Shown here one piece after another: positions 17,362 through 26,697 of a stretch of 64,000 nt of DNA. Positions within the stretch are counted from its first letter, which is position 1; the number at the start of each line of letters is the position of its first letter. Source of the DNA: Gammaproteobacteria bacterium (lineage in GTDB: Bacteria; Pseudomonadota; Gammaproteobacteria; DSM-16500). Position numbers and translations under genes: made by a program. Location of the stretch: positions 22,316 to 86,315 of the forward strand of contig JABDGC010000002.1 in NCBI GenBank assembly GCA_013286215.1. Reading direction: 5' to 3'. Below the pieces are notes generated by a model. It did not search any database. It worked only from the letters and a program-made list of their open reading frames with translations, and was not told the origin of the DNA.

Positions 17362-18075
17362 TTAAGTAAATCCAATCGCGCTATTGTCTTGGGTATATTT
17401 TTTTAAATATCTTTCGAGAATTAATTGGGTTAAGTTATCTTTTATTAATAGATGAGTGTTGTTTAGATTGATAAAAAAGTAATGATTATTGATATAGCCA
17501 ATATATTTGAATTGTTCTTTATTTTTCCCAATGTCAAAAAATGAATATGAATATTCTTTATTGTCAAAAATCATTTTCGAGTTGTACTTTCCTAAATCGT
17601 AAGAAAAACAAATAAAAATACCGAGCATAAGTAGGACTCGAATAGTTTTAATCATCGAAGCCTCAGCTCTATCTTTTAGTAAGACTATTATTAGTATTAA
17701 CGTGGGGATGCCAAAAATTAAGGTTAGTGTGAGAATTTTAAGAAAAGCTCCTATTAAAATGGAAATTAACATTAAAATCGGTGGAATTAAATTCTTGTAT
17801 TCAGGTCTCATTTTTTTTAATAGCGGAAAGGCGGCTTTCCGGTTTAATTCTATGATAAACCATTGAATCACCATGTAAGGCATTATTAACAGCAAAGGAT
17901 ATGCAGTAGATTTTATTAGATCGGACAAGTTTAAGAATGGAAAAATATTAACATTGAATGTTGACCAGAATCCTATTGCATATCCAGTTGCTAGAAGCAA
18001 AGAGTATACAAAGGTAATTTCAATAAAAAATCGATATTCATTTTTAATTTTTTCAAGAATTTCTGCGCTTAACAT
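17362..18075 (-). CDS. Multi-pass membrane protein of unknown function
   Basis: This 237-residue protein has about five hydrophobic segments (near residues 16-38, 52-80, 95-110, 112-135 and 148-165), followed by a soluble C-terminal part of about 70 residues with many Asn, Tyr and Lys. It is very A+T-rich. No family recognised. It lies downstream of the exported-protein gene at 18096 on the same strand with a 20-base gap, and the two may form a pair. Confidence 0.6.
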   Translation of the reverse strand: MLSAEILEKIKNEYRFFIEITFVYSLLLATGYAIGFWSTFNVNIFPFLNLSDLIKSTAYPLLLIMPYMVIQWFIIELNRKAAFPLLKKMRPEYKNLIPPILMLISILIGAFLKILTLTLIFGIPTLILIIVLLKDRAEASMIKTIRVLLMLGIFICFSYDLGKYNSKMIFDNKEYSYSFFDIGKNKEQFKYIGYINNHYFFINLNNTHLLIKDNLTQLILERYLKKYTQDNSAIGFT

Positions 18076-18095
18076 TTTTCCTGTCCTTTAACGCG

Positions 18096-18746
18096 CTAGG
18101 GTTGTTTTTTGTCTAAAATAACAGTGTAATTGCTTAATTTTGAATTCTGAAGATAAGGGATGACGATCCGATCTAAAACTGTAAAAGTTCCATCTGTGTC
18201 AAGCAAGGCAGCTTCGAGATAAAGCGCATCCAGTTTTTTCTTTGGAATATTGCCAATTGTCTGTAGTGCCTCATTTATAGTGTTGTAATCCCTAACGGCA
18301 AGAGCTAGCTTCACCCAATAAACCATTTCAGCATTGATATCATTGGCTTGTCTAATTTTTCCAATCCAAAATAAACCTGAATTTAGAATCGATTTTGCTT
18401 CATTTTCCTTATAGGGCGTAGACGAGTATAGCCTGGCTTCTCTAGGTCTTGAAATTGTTTCATCTCCAGTTTGGTTGATCTCAGCTTTCTCAGAGTCAAT
18501 CCATTTAATTTCTTCAGGAGTGGGGGCTGGTATTACTGAATTGAGGGAGGTAATGGTTAATTCAATTAATTTAAGTTGATCTAATCTCTTGCTGCGGGGC
18601 ATTACTTCAGTTTTTAGGGCGAGTGCTTCAAATGAAATTTCCTCTAAATTTGTATCAGCTAATGTCTGATGGGTAATAATAAGCCCTAGGAGAAGGGTGA
18701 GAAAACAGGCGGTGCTTTTAAGACCGACAGATAGCTTTATTTTCAT
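18096..18746 (-). CDS. Exported protein of unknown function
   Basis: Starting at the ATG 18746 (GAAGGGG 5 bases upstream) gives 216 residues with a signal peptide: MKIK, a hydrophobic core and a predicted cut after TLA. The mature part is helical with regular Leu and Glu spacing (LKLIELTITSLNSV, NTINEALQTIGNIPKKKLDALYLEAALL), which may be helical repeats. No family recognised. It is the probable partner of the downstream membrane protein. Confidence 0.6.
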   Translation of the reverse strand: MKIKLSVGLKSTACFLTLLLGLIITHQTLADTNLEEISFEALALKTEVMPRSKRLDQLKLIELTITSLNSVIPAPTPEEIKWIDSEKAEINQTGDETISRPREARLYSSTPYKENEAKSILNSGLFWIGKIRQANDINAEMVYWVKLALAVRDYNTINEALQTIGNIPKKKLDALYLEAALLDTDGTFTVLDRIVIPYLQNSKLSNYTVILDKKQP

Positions 18747-18803
18747 TTTAACCCCTTCCTTGAGTAGGTACTTAACATGCTGCATTTTTAATTATATCTA
18801 TAA

Positions 18804-19085
18804 TTAACCAAGTGCCGTTATTAATTCCTTGCTATTTTTAAGCAGTGTGCGCACTTTTTCCCTAAATAATTTAGATGTGGTTGTAGTATGGCCATGCTTT
18901 AGGGAGTTAGAATTTCCCTTTTGCCCTCCTGAACCTCTAGCGCCCCCGTGGATTCGGCAGCGATTTTTGCCACGAACGGCAGGGGAGCGACAAGGCTTGC
19001 CATTGTTTCGCTTTGTACGAGCTCCGCATCTCTGAGCTTTGTTAAAAGCGTACTGCTTTTTCTCGGTACAAGAGCTCGTTTTCAT
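18804..19085 (-). CDS. HGGXXG-motif small basic protein
   Basis: The 93-residue basic protein carries CGARTKRNNGKPCRSPAV, then KNRCRIHGGARGSGG, and a GNSNSLKHG segment. This Cys/His pattern with an HGG box is common in phages, plasmids and islands, often near terminase or replication genes. The cysteines and histidine could bind zinc. Its function is not established. Its 5' end overlaps the 3' end of the gene at 19082 by 4 bases. Confidence 0.65.
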   Translation of the reverse strand: MKTSSCTEKKQYAFNKAQRCGARTKRNNGKPCRSPAVRGKNRCRIHGGARGSGGQKGNSNSLKHGHTTTTSKLFREKVRTLLKNSKELITALG

Positions 19086-19567
19086 TTTTTTACCTCATGA
19101 GTGGGGTTTGCAGGGGTATTAACTACACCGACCACCGCTTGACCGCCGTTATGAACGTCAACGTGTTCAACTATAATCTTTTGCCCCCCATTACCTTGAA
19201 GCTTGGCTAACAGGGAGGCTTGTTGGACAAAGGTATTGGCTAGCTTTATAGATGTATTTGTAAAGTATTGCCTTAATGGCGTGCTCTCAGCCCGGCTGGC
19301 CATGGCCATGGAAACCTGTTGTAATTCATGCACCGCTAGCATTTGCGCAGCTAACATTTCTTGAAGACCCTGGGTTGCTCCAAGAGCTTTAAGGCCGCCG
19401 CGACAATCTTTTACAGCCTCTTTGACGTCCAGGTTCTCTCGATTTAACGTGCTACAAGCAATGACGTTAAGTCGGAGTAATTTTTCGGTAAATTCAAGAT
19501 CAGACTGCTCAGGTTTGTCTATATTTGTATCGGCTGCTTTACTGACTTCTTTGGGTGGTTGGGTCAT
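19082..19567 (-). CDS. Phage/satellite hypothetical protein
   Basis: I chose the ATG at 19567, which has GGAGAG 7 bases before it, giving 161 residues. The upstream in-frame ATG at 19633 would overlap the primase gene. A helical middle (LQEMLAAQMLAVHELQQVSMAMASRAES) leads to a C-terminal KIIVEHVDVHNGGQAVVGVV segment. A tail of this kind is often seen in prophage proteins encoded beside the HGGXXG protein. No function is known. It belongs to the primase operon. Confidence 0.6.
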   Translation of the reverse strand: MTQPPKEVSKAADTNIDKPEQSDLEFTEKLLRLNVIACSTLNRENLDVKEAVKDCRGGLKALGATQGLQEMLAAQMLAVHELQQVSMAMASRAESTPLRQYFTNTSIKLANTFVQQASLLAKLQGNGGQKIIVEHVDVHNGGQAVVGVVNTPANPTHEVKK

Positions 19568-19619
19568 CTTATGCTCTCCATAAAAATGTTTTTTTAAGCC
19601 GTCATAATTGTCACTACTG

Positions 19620-22070
19620 TCACCAACCTTCACTAGCTTGGCTGTAAGCGCTTGGAGGGTGGTTTTTTGTTATAAAGGCAACCTTCCCCAAGCTTTTTTT
19701 CTCAATCACAATATTTAGGTTCTCAAGTCTTTTCTTAAAGTTTGTGCTGTTGACGGGCTTAAATCCTTCATCAAGGCAAAAGGTTCGATATTCTGGATAT
19801 AAATCTTTTAAGGCGACGAATCCAGTGGCGCTGGAAGAATAGCCAGTTTCATCTATGAATAGCTGTGCGCTGTCTGATTCTCTTCTGTATTGCTCCCGAG
19901 CTTGGCGAGCCACTTCGCTGTCAGTAAATTTCTTCTGAGCTAAAAGACGTTTAAGCCCTTCCAGTACCCAATTAAAGATGCCGGATAATTCAGCATCAAT
20001 AATTTTTTTAGCCAGTTCTTTATCCTGTTCTTGTTCGGGGATCACGACAGAAAAGGGAACGATTAAAACCCGTCTAAAATAGGCGTCTGTTTGTTCAACG
20101 TCTTTCGGAAGCTCGTTACAATTAAAAATCAGCTTCGCATAGTCAGTTATTGTGAAGGGGTTGCCATAGGGAAGCCTTGCTTCAACGGGCTCGCCACTGA
20201 CCAACTGCTTGAAAATGGATGTTTCTAATTTTCCGTTTATCTCGGTGGCATAATTTACTAGCTTATGCGAAATCATAGCCCTGTAATAACCATTGTCATT
20301 AGTGAGGCTTTGAAGGGAGTATTCTGATGTATTTTGCTCCCCAAAAAGAGCTCTGACAATTTCATAGAAAACAGATTTTCCATTAGCGCCCTTGCCATGC
20401 AAGAGTAGAGTTTTCTCAAGCTTTAAGGTGCTGGGGCGAATAAAAACATACCCTAAATATTCTGCCAAGATAGCTTGTAACTTTTTATCGGGTAAGACTT
20501 TATTTAGATAACACTCAAATTGAGGCGCTTTTTCAGTAGGACTATAGGCAAAGGGAAGTTGATAGGTGATGAAGTCTGAGCGGCTGAAAAGTCTTAATCG
20601 GGTGCTAGTTGGCGTGATTTCGAAGGTGCCATTTTTGAGGTTAATGAAGACGACATCTTTTGGTTGTTCTGGTTTTGGTAGGTGAGCCAAGGCAATAAAC
20701 TGCTTGTATAGCTGCTCTCTAAAATAAAAATGCCGAGCGGTATATCTGTCAATGCCCATTTTTTCTGCGGCTTCACCGAGAAATGCTTTAAGCTCTTCAA
20801 TTCCTATAAGGCTCCAATAGGCGCCGTTGTATAAGTAAACAAAGTCATGGTTTCGACAAATACCCCAATTATGTAGTTTTGCAAGCTCTAATATTGTTTC
20901 AATAGCGATTATCTGAAAATGGTTTGGTTTTAATTTTTCATTTCCTTTAATGTTTGCTTTTTTTCTAAAATTGATCGATGTTATCTTTTGCAGCAGTTGA
21001 TTTAAAATCTCTGTGTGTGGAATGATTTTTGAAGTTTTAGCATTGTCTCTGGTCTTGCTTGCCAGGCTCTTGTTGTGTTGGTCTATTGTTCGTCCATCTG
21101 GCACTCGGGCACTTTGAGCGGCTCGTTTGATGGCTTCTTTATTGCTTAATCCTTCATGGACTCGCATTAGGTCGAAGGCGTCATGCCAGTAGCCGTCGTT
21201 AAATTCATCATTGTGATGGCTGAAAAATTTATTTTCACTAACTGTTATTCCGGCTATACCTGATTTTGACTGAGGACTTAGCCATTTTTCATACTCCTTG
21301 GTGATATAAACTTTTTTATAACCATATTGAATTAAAAGACCTTTGAGAGGACATTGTTCATTAAAGTCCAGAATCGGGGAGATAACCCCGTCTTTGAGGT
21401 TTATCTCTTTTTTTCGCTTTTGAGGCTTGAGTGGGGCATTATCTGGTTTTTCAGTGATGCTAATTGCATTGCCTTCCATATACTCAATAAATAGAGTTTC
21501 CACAAATGAATCAGTAGGTTTTCTTGGAGTGTACCAAGGTTGTGACCAGGTGCTATTTTCCTTCACATTACAGAGCAGTTCGCCATCCAGGTTTGAGTTT
21601 ATAAGCGATATTGTTGCTTCAAGGGTTGGTGGTAATTGCTCTTTGTTATACGCCTTCTCGGTGGGAATGGCGATTCTGAATCTATTTCCTATGTTGCCAA
21701 CGTAGTGAGAGTATGAGCCATAAAGAATATGGCCAATGTGCCTAGAGCGTAGGGCTTGGCTTATCTTATGAGGGTCAGGGGCGCCTTCTAATATTTCTCC
21801 ATTGGCGTCAATACGCTTATCGCAATCGATTATTAAGAGATTAGCTAGGCTCGAGCTGTTGGCATCGGAGCGTGCTAAACATTTCCCAGATTCATCGGTA
21901 GCCAGGCTACACCTTAGAAAATGCTCTCCATCCTTTTTCCCTATTGTTGGCTGTCGGATGCGATCTAATAGCGCTAGGCCATTAATATTAATAAATCCTA
22001 GTGCTTGAGTTACACCGGCAGGCGAATAGGCCACTACTAAATTTTTCAAAATTGTTGTAAGATCCGTCAT
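19620..22070 (-). CDS. P4-like primase/SF3 helicase
   Basis: This 816-residue protein combines an N-terminal region with LLIIDCDKRID, possibly a primase-polymerase type fold, and a C-terminal superfamily 3 helicase of the D5/P4-alpha type. The Walker A is HGKGANGKSVF near residue 560, followed by LVNYATEING, KLIFNCNELPK (sensor) and FRRVLIVPF. Such proteins start replication of P4-like satellites and phage-inducible islands. AAGGA precedes the ATG. It is the replication core of island 1. Confidence 0.88.
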   Translation of the reverse strand: MTDLTTILKNLVVAYSPAGVTQALGFININGLALLDRIRQPTIGKKDGEHFLRCSLATDESGKCLARSDANSSSLANLLIIDCDKRIDANGEILEGAPDPHKISQALRSRHIGHILYGSYSHYVGNIGNRFRIAIPTEKAYNKEQLPPTLEATISLINSNLDGELLCNVKENSTWSQPWYTPRKPTDSFVETLFIEYMEGNAISITEKPDNAPLKPQKRKKEINLKDGVISPILDFNEQCPLKGLLIQYGYKKVYITKEYEKWLSPQSKSGIAGITVSENKFFSHHNDEFNDGYWHDAFDLMRVHEGLSNKEAIKRAAQSARVPDGRTIDQHNKSLASKTRDNAKTSKIIPHTEILNQLLQKITSINFRKKANIKGNEKLKPNHFQIIAIETILELAKLHNWGICRNHDFVYLYNGAYWSLIGIEELKAFLGEAAEKMGIDRYTARHFYFREQLYKQFIALAHLPKPEQPKDVVFINLKNGTFEITPTSTRLRLFSRSDFITYQLPFAYSPTEKAPQFECYLNKVLPDKKLQAILAEYLGYVFIRPSTLKLEKTLLLHGKGANGKSVFYEIVRALFGEQNTSEYSLQSLTNDNGYYRAMISHKLVNYATEINGKLETSIFKQLVSGEPVEARLPYGNPFTITDYAKLIFNCNELPKDVEQTDAYFRRVLIVPFSVVIPEQEQDKELAKKIIDAELSGIFNWVLEGLKRLLAQKKFTDSEVARQAREQYRRESDSAQLFIDETGYSSSATGFVALKDLYPEYRTFCLDEGFKPVNSTNFKKRLENLNIVIEKKSLGKVAFITKNHPPSAYSQASEGW

Positions 22071-22126
22071 AATTTTGTCCTTGCTGCTTGTTGAGACTGT
22101 TTGGCAGTTTTGATGAGCATCACTAA

Positions 22127-22324
22127 TTAGCGCCTCTTACTTTTTCGGAGTGGGGCGTTAATTATTTTGTGGTTGTCTAGCCTGAAGTGAGGCTTATCAA
22201 AATAGGGCTGTAATTGAGCTAGCTCATCCAATCTGTTAAATGCGCCTTCGTTTATTATAGCTTTTAACTTCAGTTGAGACTTTGGGTAATTTTTGGCAAG
22301 AAATTTACGTCGGTGAATTTTCAT
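22127..22324 (-). CDS. Small basic hypothetical protein
   Basis: The product is 65 residues and highly basic, starting MKIHRRKF. TAGGAG lies 6 bases before the ATG, and the start overlaps the end of the AlpA-like gene by 20 bases, so co-expression is likely. No family recognised. It lies between the AlpA regulator and the primase. Confidence 0.5.
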   Translation of the reverse strand: MKIHRRKFLAKNYPKSQLKLKAIINEGAFNRLDELAQLQPYFDKPHFRLDNHKIINAPLRKSKRR

Positions 22325-22517
22325 TGGTGGCTCCTAGTAAATTCTTGTTAATCCATTCCTCAATAACGTCTGCCCGCCAAGCTAAGCGGTTATTTATGAG
22401 GGTCGGTTTGGGGAATTCATTGCGCATCCACATTCGACGCAATGTCAGACGATGACGCCCAATGACTTGCTCGGCGTCGCCGATGAAATAAATTTTAGGT
22501 TTAAGGGTCTTGACCAT
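22305..22517 (-). CDS. AlpA-family transcriptional regulator/excisionase
   Basis: Starting at ATG 22517 (GGAGGAAG upstream), the protein has 70 residues with a MerR-like helix-turn-helix. IGRHRLTLRRMWMRNEFPKP leads to the typical LAWRADVIEEWI. AlpA/Vis proteins in P4-like elements regulate the replication operon and assist excision. It opens a gene row AlpA - small basic protein - primase. Confidence 0.85.
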   Translation of the reverse strand: MVKTLKPKIYFIGDAEQVIGRHRLTLRRMWMRNEFPKPTLINNRLAWRADVIEEWINKNLLGATNENSPT

Positions 22518-22569
22518 TTGTGCTTCCTCCACGGTGGTTGTGGTCTACTATCAAATGGTCTCAAATAAG

Positions 22570-22620
22570 ATTGCATAGAGTGCAATTTTTCAGGTATTTC
22601 AGATTTTTCAGGTTTTTCGG
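22570..22620. promoter_or_regulatory. Hairpin and T-rich repeats before the AlpA gene
   Basis: ATTGCA (22570-22575) and TGCAAT (22581-22586) form a 6-bp hairpin. Next to it TTTCAGG-like units recur three to four times (22588-22620). They fill the gap between the AlpA start and the stop of the gene at 22628, so they may be operator sites or a terminator. Confidence 0.3.
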
Positions 22621-22627
22621 CTAAATT

Positions 22628-23455
22628 TTAGCCAACAAGAGATTCAGCATGCCATTTACTAACTTTGTCGAGATGACTTCTGGCGCGGTCGAGAGTCCAT
22701 TCGGTGGAGGTTTCCTTTTCTTTAACCGTGTTTCTGCTGGATAGGGTCAGTCCAGATTTTGGGTTGTTTTTTGCTCGGTCGAGCAAAGCTATCCAAAGGG
22801 TGTTTCGATTTATATTATTGGTGAGAGTGCCATCAATAATGATGGCTTCCAATTCTTGCCGGATAATTTTTGACTTATCTTGCCCGCTGAGGGATGGCCG
22901 TTTTGTGCAGTGGATTAAGTCGGCGCGAGCAACTGGGTCGGCAGCGAGATTTACAGCCATCTTATTTCTGCCTTTTATTAATTTAACCGTCAGGTCGTTT
23001 CGTAATATGCTAAAATCTTCAATGCCAAGCTGATTTGGGAATATGTTTCTATACGGGTTAGAATCGTTTCCTTTTGCGCCCTCCTCATTAAGCATGAATA
23101 TAATTTTTTCTTTTTCATGCGGTAACAGGTCAAGTGAGCCGGGTATTTTTCCCAACACCTTCCATTTGATAGGATGGTAAAGCTTTTGCATGACTTCATT
23201 GGTCAGCGTATAGTAAACGTCAGTAGCCTCGTCATAAAGTGCTTTTCCCCACAGTATTTCATCTGGTCTGCGATAAAGCATGGAAATTGCTATTAACCAA
23301 GATAACTGCTTGATGTGGTGAAATTCATTGCTTGGAGAAAGGTTTAGTTTGAAGTGCTTATCAAAATACTTTTCAATTAACGGTTTCATCTCGATTTTCT
23401 TTTTGTCGAGGAATTCTGAAAAGTCCGCCCCTGAGAGTTTTCCATTGAATAACAT
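22628..23455 (-). CDS. Unknown island protein (275 residues)
   Basis: No signal peptide, membrane segment or known motif was seen. The sequence is mixed alpha/beta with a central NLAADPVARADLIHCTKRPSL. GGAG precedes the ATG. It lies 54 bases downstream of the SIR2-like gene on the same strand. It may be a partner of that gene or a regulator of the replication block; neither can be shown from sequence. Confidence 0.55.
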   Translation of the reverse strand: MLFNGKLSGADFSEFLDKKKIEMKPLIEKYFDKHFKLNLSPSNEFHHIKQLSWLIAISMLYRRPDEILWGKALYDEATDVYYTLTNEVMQKLYHPIKWKVLGKIPGSLDLLPHEKEKIIFMLNEEGAKGNDSNPYRNIFPNQLGIEDFSILRNDLTVKLIKGRNKMAVNLAADPVARADLIHCTKRPSLSGQDKSKIIRQELEAIIIDGTLTNNINRNTLWIALLDRAKNNPKSGLTLSSRNTVKEKETSTEWTLDRARSHLDKVSKWHAESLVG

Positions 23456-23509
23456 TGAAGGTGCTCCATAAAATTAAAACATCAAAAATGAATAGCTAAG
23501 TGAATTAAA

Positions 23510-24505
23510 TTAAAGCAGGAGTGATAGTTTATTGCGATCAAAAAAATCAAATTGCAATTGTTGCCAATAATGATTGGCCTGTGTCTTCCCGTTTCCTATT
23601 AATTTGGGCAAATCAGTGTCGTAGTAATTTCCGTCATGAATGAGTTTTTTAATCTCATTTCCAAATGGTTTTCCTGTGAGAGTTTTAAAGAAATTTTTGG
23701 GATGTTCGGGGTTAATGACGTAAATTTTTATATTGGCGTTTTTACAGATTGTTTCATTGATATGATGGTCGTTAAAGCCATAGCCAATAATTAATAGTTT
23801 TGTGTCATTTCTTGCTATTCGAGTTTGAAAGATATCAAAGTACCAATTTAAAAGTGTGTTAGAGGTGAGCCTATTGATTTTGTCTCGTCCGATAACCATT
23901 AATTGTTCGGGGGTATCTTTAATGACCCAATTATGCGATCCATGAAGTTTGATATAGAACACGTGATTTTTTCGTTTCCCGAATCCTTTTTCTTTTTCAT
24001 TTCTGAAGCCTTCAAAATTTTCATATGTCACAACACGTATTGTTTTTTGATCAAACGGATTTAATAGGAGGTTGTGGTCGCTAATTGTTGATCCAGGGGC
24101 AAGGTCATCAAATGCAATGCCCAGGAAGTGGTCTTTATGAGTTTCCATGAAGGTGTCTTGATTTAACGTAAAGATAAATCCTGATTCATCTGGATTACCG
24201 AACCATGAAATAAAATCACGCAAAAAAATTGTATTGATATTATCCAGCCCGTCTTTTGATGCTGAATCTATTTGCTCAAATACAGATTTAATCGCTGTAT
24301 TTAATTCATTTTTCTCGTTGAAATTATATTCATCAGATTCAATAACAGTTTGATAGGCGTCTTCAAAATCGGTTTTTTCTAGCAAAATTTTTAGTTTATT
24401 AGCCTTAATTAAAGAATATATTTTTGCAGAAACATCTGAGGCAAGCATACCGCCAAAGTTATGAGTAAAGCCAGCGCCAGTGAGAAGAACTCTATTTGGC
24501 ATCAT
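23510..24505 (-). CDS. SIR2-like domain protein, candidate anti-phage NADase
   Basis: The 331-residue protein begins with a Rossmann-like LLTGAGFTHNFGG, has YIKLHGSHNW in the middle and ends its domain with LLIIGYGFNDHHINETI. These three blocks (GAGxS-like, KLHG, GYGFxDxHI) mark SIR2-like proteins of defence systems. Such proteins cleave NAD+ or act as sensors in several antiphage systems; function here is inference. AAGGGAA precedes the ATG. It lies between the toxin-antitoxin pair and the unknown 275-residue gene, a cargo position where P4-like satellites often carry defence genes. Confidence 0.72.
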   Translation of the reverse strand: MMPNRVLLTGAGFTHNFGGMLASDVSAKIYSLIKANKLKILLEKTDFEDAYQTVIESDEYNFNEKNELNTAIKSVFEQIDSASKDGLDNINTIFLRDFISWFGNPDESGFIFTLNQDTFMETHKDHFLGIAFDDLAPGSTISDHNLLLNPFDQKTIRVVTYENFEGFRNEKEKGFGKRKNHVFYIKLHGSHNWVIKDTPEQLMVIGRDKINRLTSNTLLNWYFDIFQTRIARNDTKLLIIGYGFNDHHINETICKNANIKIYVINPEHPKNFFKTLTGKPFGNEIKKLIHDGNYYDTDLPKLIGNGKTQANHYWQQLQFDFFDRNKLSLLL

Positions 24506-24559
24506 TAATTCCCTTTAAGCATTTAGCATTTGATAAACGTATGTAATTGGATGCTTTTT

Positions 24560-24916
24560 CTAAGCAGCCTCGGCAGCAACAAAAATAATACCCTTTTTCT
24601 TTGATTTCTTGTGTTCTTCTTCAAGAGCGATTTTGTCGCCACCTTTTTCTATAAATACTTTGTACCCAAAAGCATGAGCAATTTTCAAAAAATTACTCAT
24701 TCTGATGTCATGCTGCTTTCCAGAGCGAAGCCCTTGGATGATGGTCGGTGATAGATCAGCTTCTTCCGCCAAGCTTCGTACCGATTTCTCATCATCTTCC
24801 ATCAAGGCAATGAGTAATTCAGAGAAAAGTAGCCTTTTGTAGCTTTCGTTAAAAGCTTTGCGAAAGGCGGGATTTTTCATCTCTCGTTCAAAGGTCGATA
24901 ATTTTCGTTTAGCCAT
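24560..24916 (-). CDS. XRE-family antitoxin (HigA-like)
   Basis: The start is the ATG at 24916, which overlaps the toxin's last codons by 8 bases, giving 118 residues. A helix-turn-helix (SVRSLAEEADLSPTIIQGLRSG) is followed by FLKIAHAFGYKVFIEKG. It would neutralise the upstream-encoded toxin and repress the operon. Toxin-first order is typical for HigBA. Confidence 0.82.
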   Translation of the reverse strand: MAKRKLSTFEREMKNPAFRKAFNESYKRLLFSELLIALMEDDEKSVRSLAEEADLSPTIIQGLRSGKQHDIRMSNFLKIAHAFGYKVFIEKGGDKIALEEEHKKSKKKGIIFVAAEAA

Positions 24917-25292
24917 AATAGTCACCTCGCTTAACTCTAGTTTCATAGTCCATTTTCAAATTGAGTGCCCGTTCCTTTTCATTTTTGGGCAATTTCTGTT
25001 GTTTCTTCTGAAAGGCATTTGTCACAATAATTTTCTTGCCATCAAAAAAGAAACACAAAAATCTAAATGGCTGCGGTTTGAAGGCGTAAATCTTATCGCC
25101 TTCGAAGTTGAATTTGGTTTTGTCTCGTAGTTCACCGCTATCGCCAATGCGCTTGAAGAGGCGCAAAAGTTTTATTCTTTCTTCCATGCTGAGAGCTTTG
25201 TAATACTCTAATACTTGGCTCTTTCCGCCGGAATTAAAATACCATTCAACGGTAAATTCTTGCCCTTCATAGGCTATGTATTCTTCATTCAT
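24909..25292 (-). CDS. RelE/HigB-type toxin (Gp49-like)
   Basis: This 127-residue protein has VEWYFNSGGKSQVLEYY, LFKRIGDSGE, then a beta-rich KIYAFKPQPFRFLCFFFDGKKIIVTNAFQKK. This matches phage-derived Gp49/HigB toxins, which cleave mRNA on the ribosome. The reading frame overlaps the antitoxin start. It lies 86 bases downstream of the integrase on the same strand, so the pair can act as an addiction module for island 1. Confidence 0.85.
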   Translation of the reverse strand: MNEEYIAYEGQEFTVEWYFNSGGKSQVLEYYKALSMEERIKLLRLFKRIGDSGELRDKTKFNFEGDKIYAFKPQPFRFLCFFFDGKKIIVTNAFQKKQQKLPKNEKERALNLKMDYETRVKRGDYYG

Positions 25293-25378
25293 AAATAACT
25301 CTATATGTTAAGTGTATCATAAAACTGGTACAGTGCAAGTCTACTGATTTTCTCGGTAAAATCAAGGAGATTCTGCTG

Positions 25379-26587
25379 TTATACAGCTTGTTTGAAAGGA
25401 ATTATGTTCGAATTTGCGGTCACGGCTTCGATATGGCTACCCCAGGCTTTTAATGCCTCCTTGCGCTCCGGCAGCATCTCATTTTTATTATAGGTTGCCA
25501 TGATTCTCGGCATCTTGTGACCGAGGCATTTTTCAATGACCACGGGGTCAATGCGTAGGGTCTCGCCAAGCTGTGTGGCGAAAGTTCGGCGTAAGTCATG
25601 GGCTGTCCAATGGGGGATGCCAACGCGGCCTTGTATGCGGTTTATAGCCCTTGCTAAGGCGTTTTCTGTTAAGGGCTTGGTACTGTCAGCGCCATAGATA
25701 ACGTAGTCTGAATCGCTGATTGCCTTGAGCTCTTCAAGCAACGCCAAGACTTGGGGTGCTAAGTGGATTTTTTGAATGATTCCCGCCTTGGAGTGTTTGG
25801 CTGGAATTGTCCAAAGTGATTGCTCAAAATCAAATTCATGCCATTGCGCTAGCCGAAGCTCGGAGGTGCGGACGCCAGTGAGCAGCATAACCTTAATGGC
25901 TGATTTTGTATGTACAGGCATTTGGCTGTCATCACTGTCCAGAAAGTTCCATATCTTCTTTATTTCATCCAGAGTTAGGACACGTTCGCGCGGTTTTTCT
26001 TGGCCGCCTATATCGCGGGCGCGTATATTAGCGGCGGGATTGAACGGCAAGGCACCTCTGCTGACTCCGTAGTTAAAGGCTTGCTTGATTGTGCTAAGTA
26101 CTCTGTTTGCGTGGATAGGAGCGCCGCGCTTTACAATCGTGTCTAGGGCTTTGGTGATGTCTATTGTTTGAATTTTATCCAAGGCCATGTTACCCAAAAG
26201 CGGAATAATGTCGGCGTCAATTTGCTGTTTTATTTGGGCGGGCTTTTTACGGAATTTTTCGGCATAGCCCAAGTACCAGGCCATTATCAATTTTGTGACG
26301 GTATTGTTCTCTTTTTGTACTTCTTGCTCGATGATATCTTTAGGGCTATAGCCTTCTCGGCGGAGGCCGCTTAACTCTATAAATCGTTTCTTGGCGCTAG
26401 CCAGGCTGAGAGCAGGGTAGTGTCCCAGGGTTAGCTTATCCGTCTTGCCGTTGATCTTATAGCGATAAATCCAGGTCTTAACACCATTGGGTGTGACACG
26501 GATACCGAAGCCACCGCCTTCATATTCTTCATAGCGCTTGTCCTTGGGCTTTAAAGCCTTGATGTAGGTGTCGGTAAAGTTAGACAT
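25379..26587 (-). CDS. Tyrosine recombinase/integrase of island 1 (DUF4102 arm domain)
   Basis: Starting at MSNFTDTYIKALKPK (ATG 26587) gives 402 residues. An earlier ATG at 26695 would add a poor leader crossing the arm repeats. The N-terminal DUF4102 domain has GGFGIRVTPNGVKTWIYRY and LTLGHYPALSLA. The catalytic set is Arg in TGVRTSELRLAQW, HDLRR, and Tyr in MATYNKNE. The gene is intact, 240 bases from the distal attachment repeat. It would join the element to the tRNA-Thr 3' end. Confidence 0.95.
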   Translation of the reverse strand: MSNFTDTYIKALKPKDKRYEEYEGGGFGIRVTPNGVKTWIYRYKINGKTDKLTLGHYPALSLASAKKRFIELSGLRREGYSPKDIIEQEVQKENNTVTKLIMAWYLGYAEKFRKKPAQIKQQIDADIIPLLGNMALDKIQTIDITKALDTIVKRGAPIHANRVLSTIKQAFNYGVSRGALPFNPAANIRARDIGGQEKPRERVLTLDEIKKIWNFLDSDDSQMPVHTKSAIKVMLLTGVRTSELRLAQWHEFDFEQSLWTIPAKHSKAGIIQKIHLAPQVLALLEELKAISDSDYVIYGADSTKPLTENALARAINRIQGRVGIPHWTAHDLRRTFATQLGETLRIDPVVIEKCLGHKMPRIMATYNKNEMLPERKEALKAWGSHIEAVTANSNIIPFKQAV

Positions 26588-26674
26588 CGTGCCCTCTAAA
26601 TCAAAAAGTGACGAAAGTGACAGAAGTGACGCCCCAAAAAACATTTTTTTTCCTCCCCGCGCGTTTTCTTGCCT

Positions 26675-26697
26675 GGGGTACACTTCGGGGTACACTT
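26675..26697 (+). repeat. Paired GGGGTACACTT sites (island 1, right arm)
   Basis: GGGGTACACTT occurs at 26675-26685 and 26687-26697 with the same 12-base period as at 16849-16871. It lies between the integrase start and the distal attachment repeat, a likely place for integrase arm sites and autoregulation. Confidence 0.6.
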
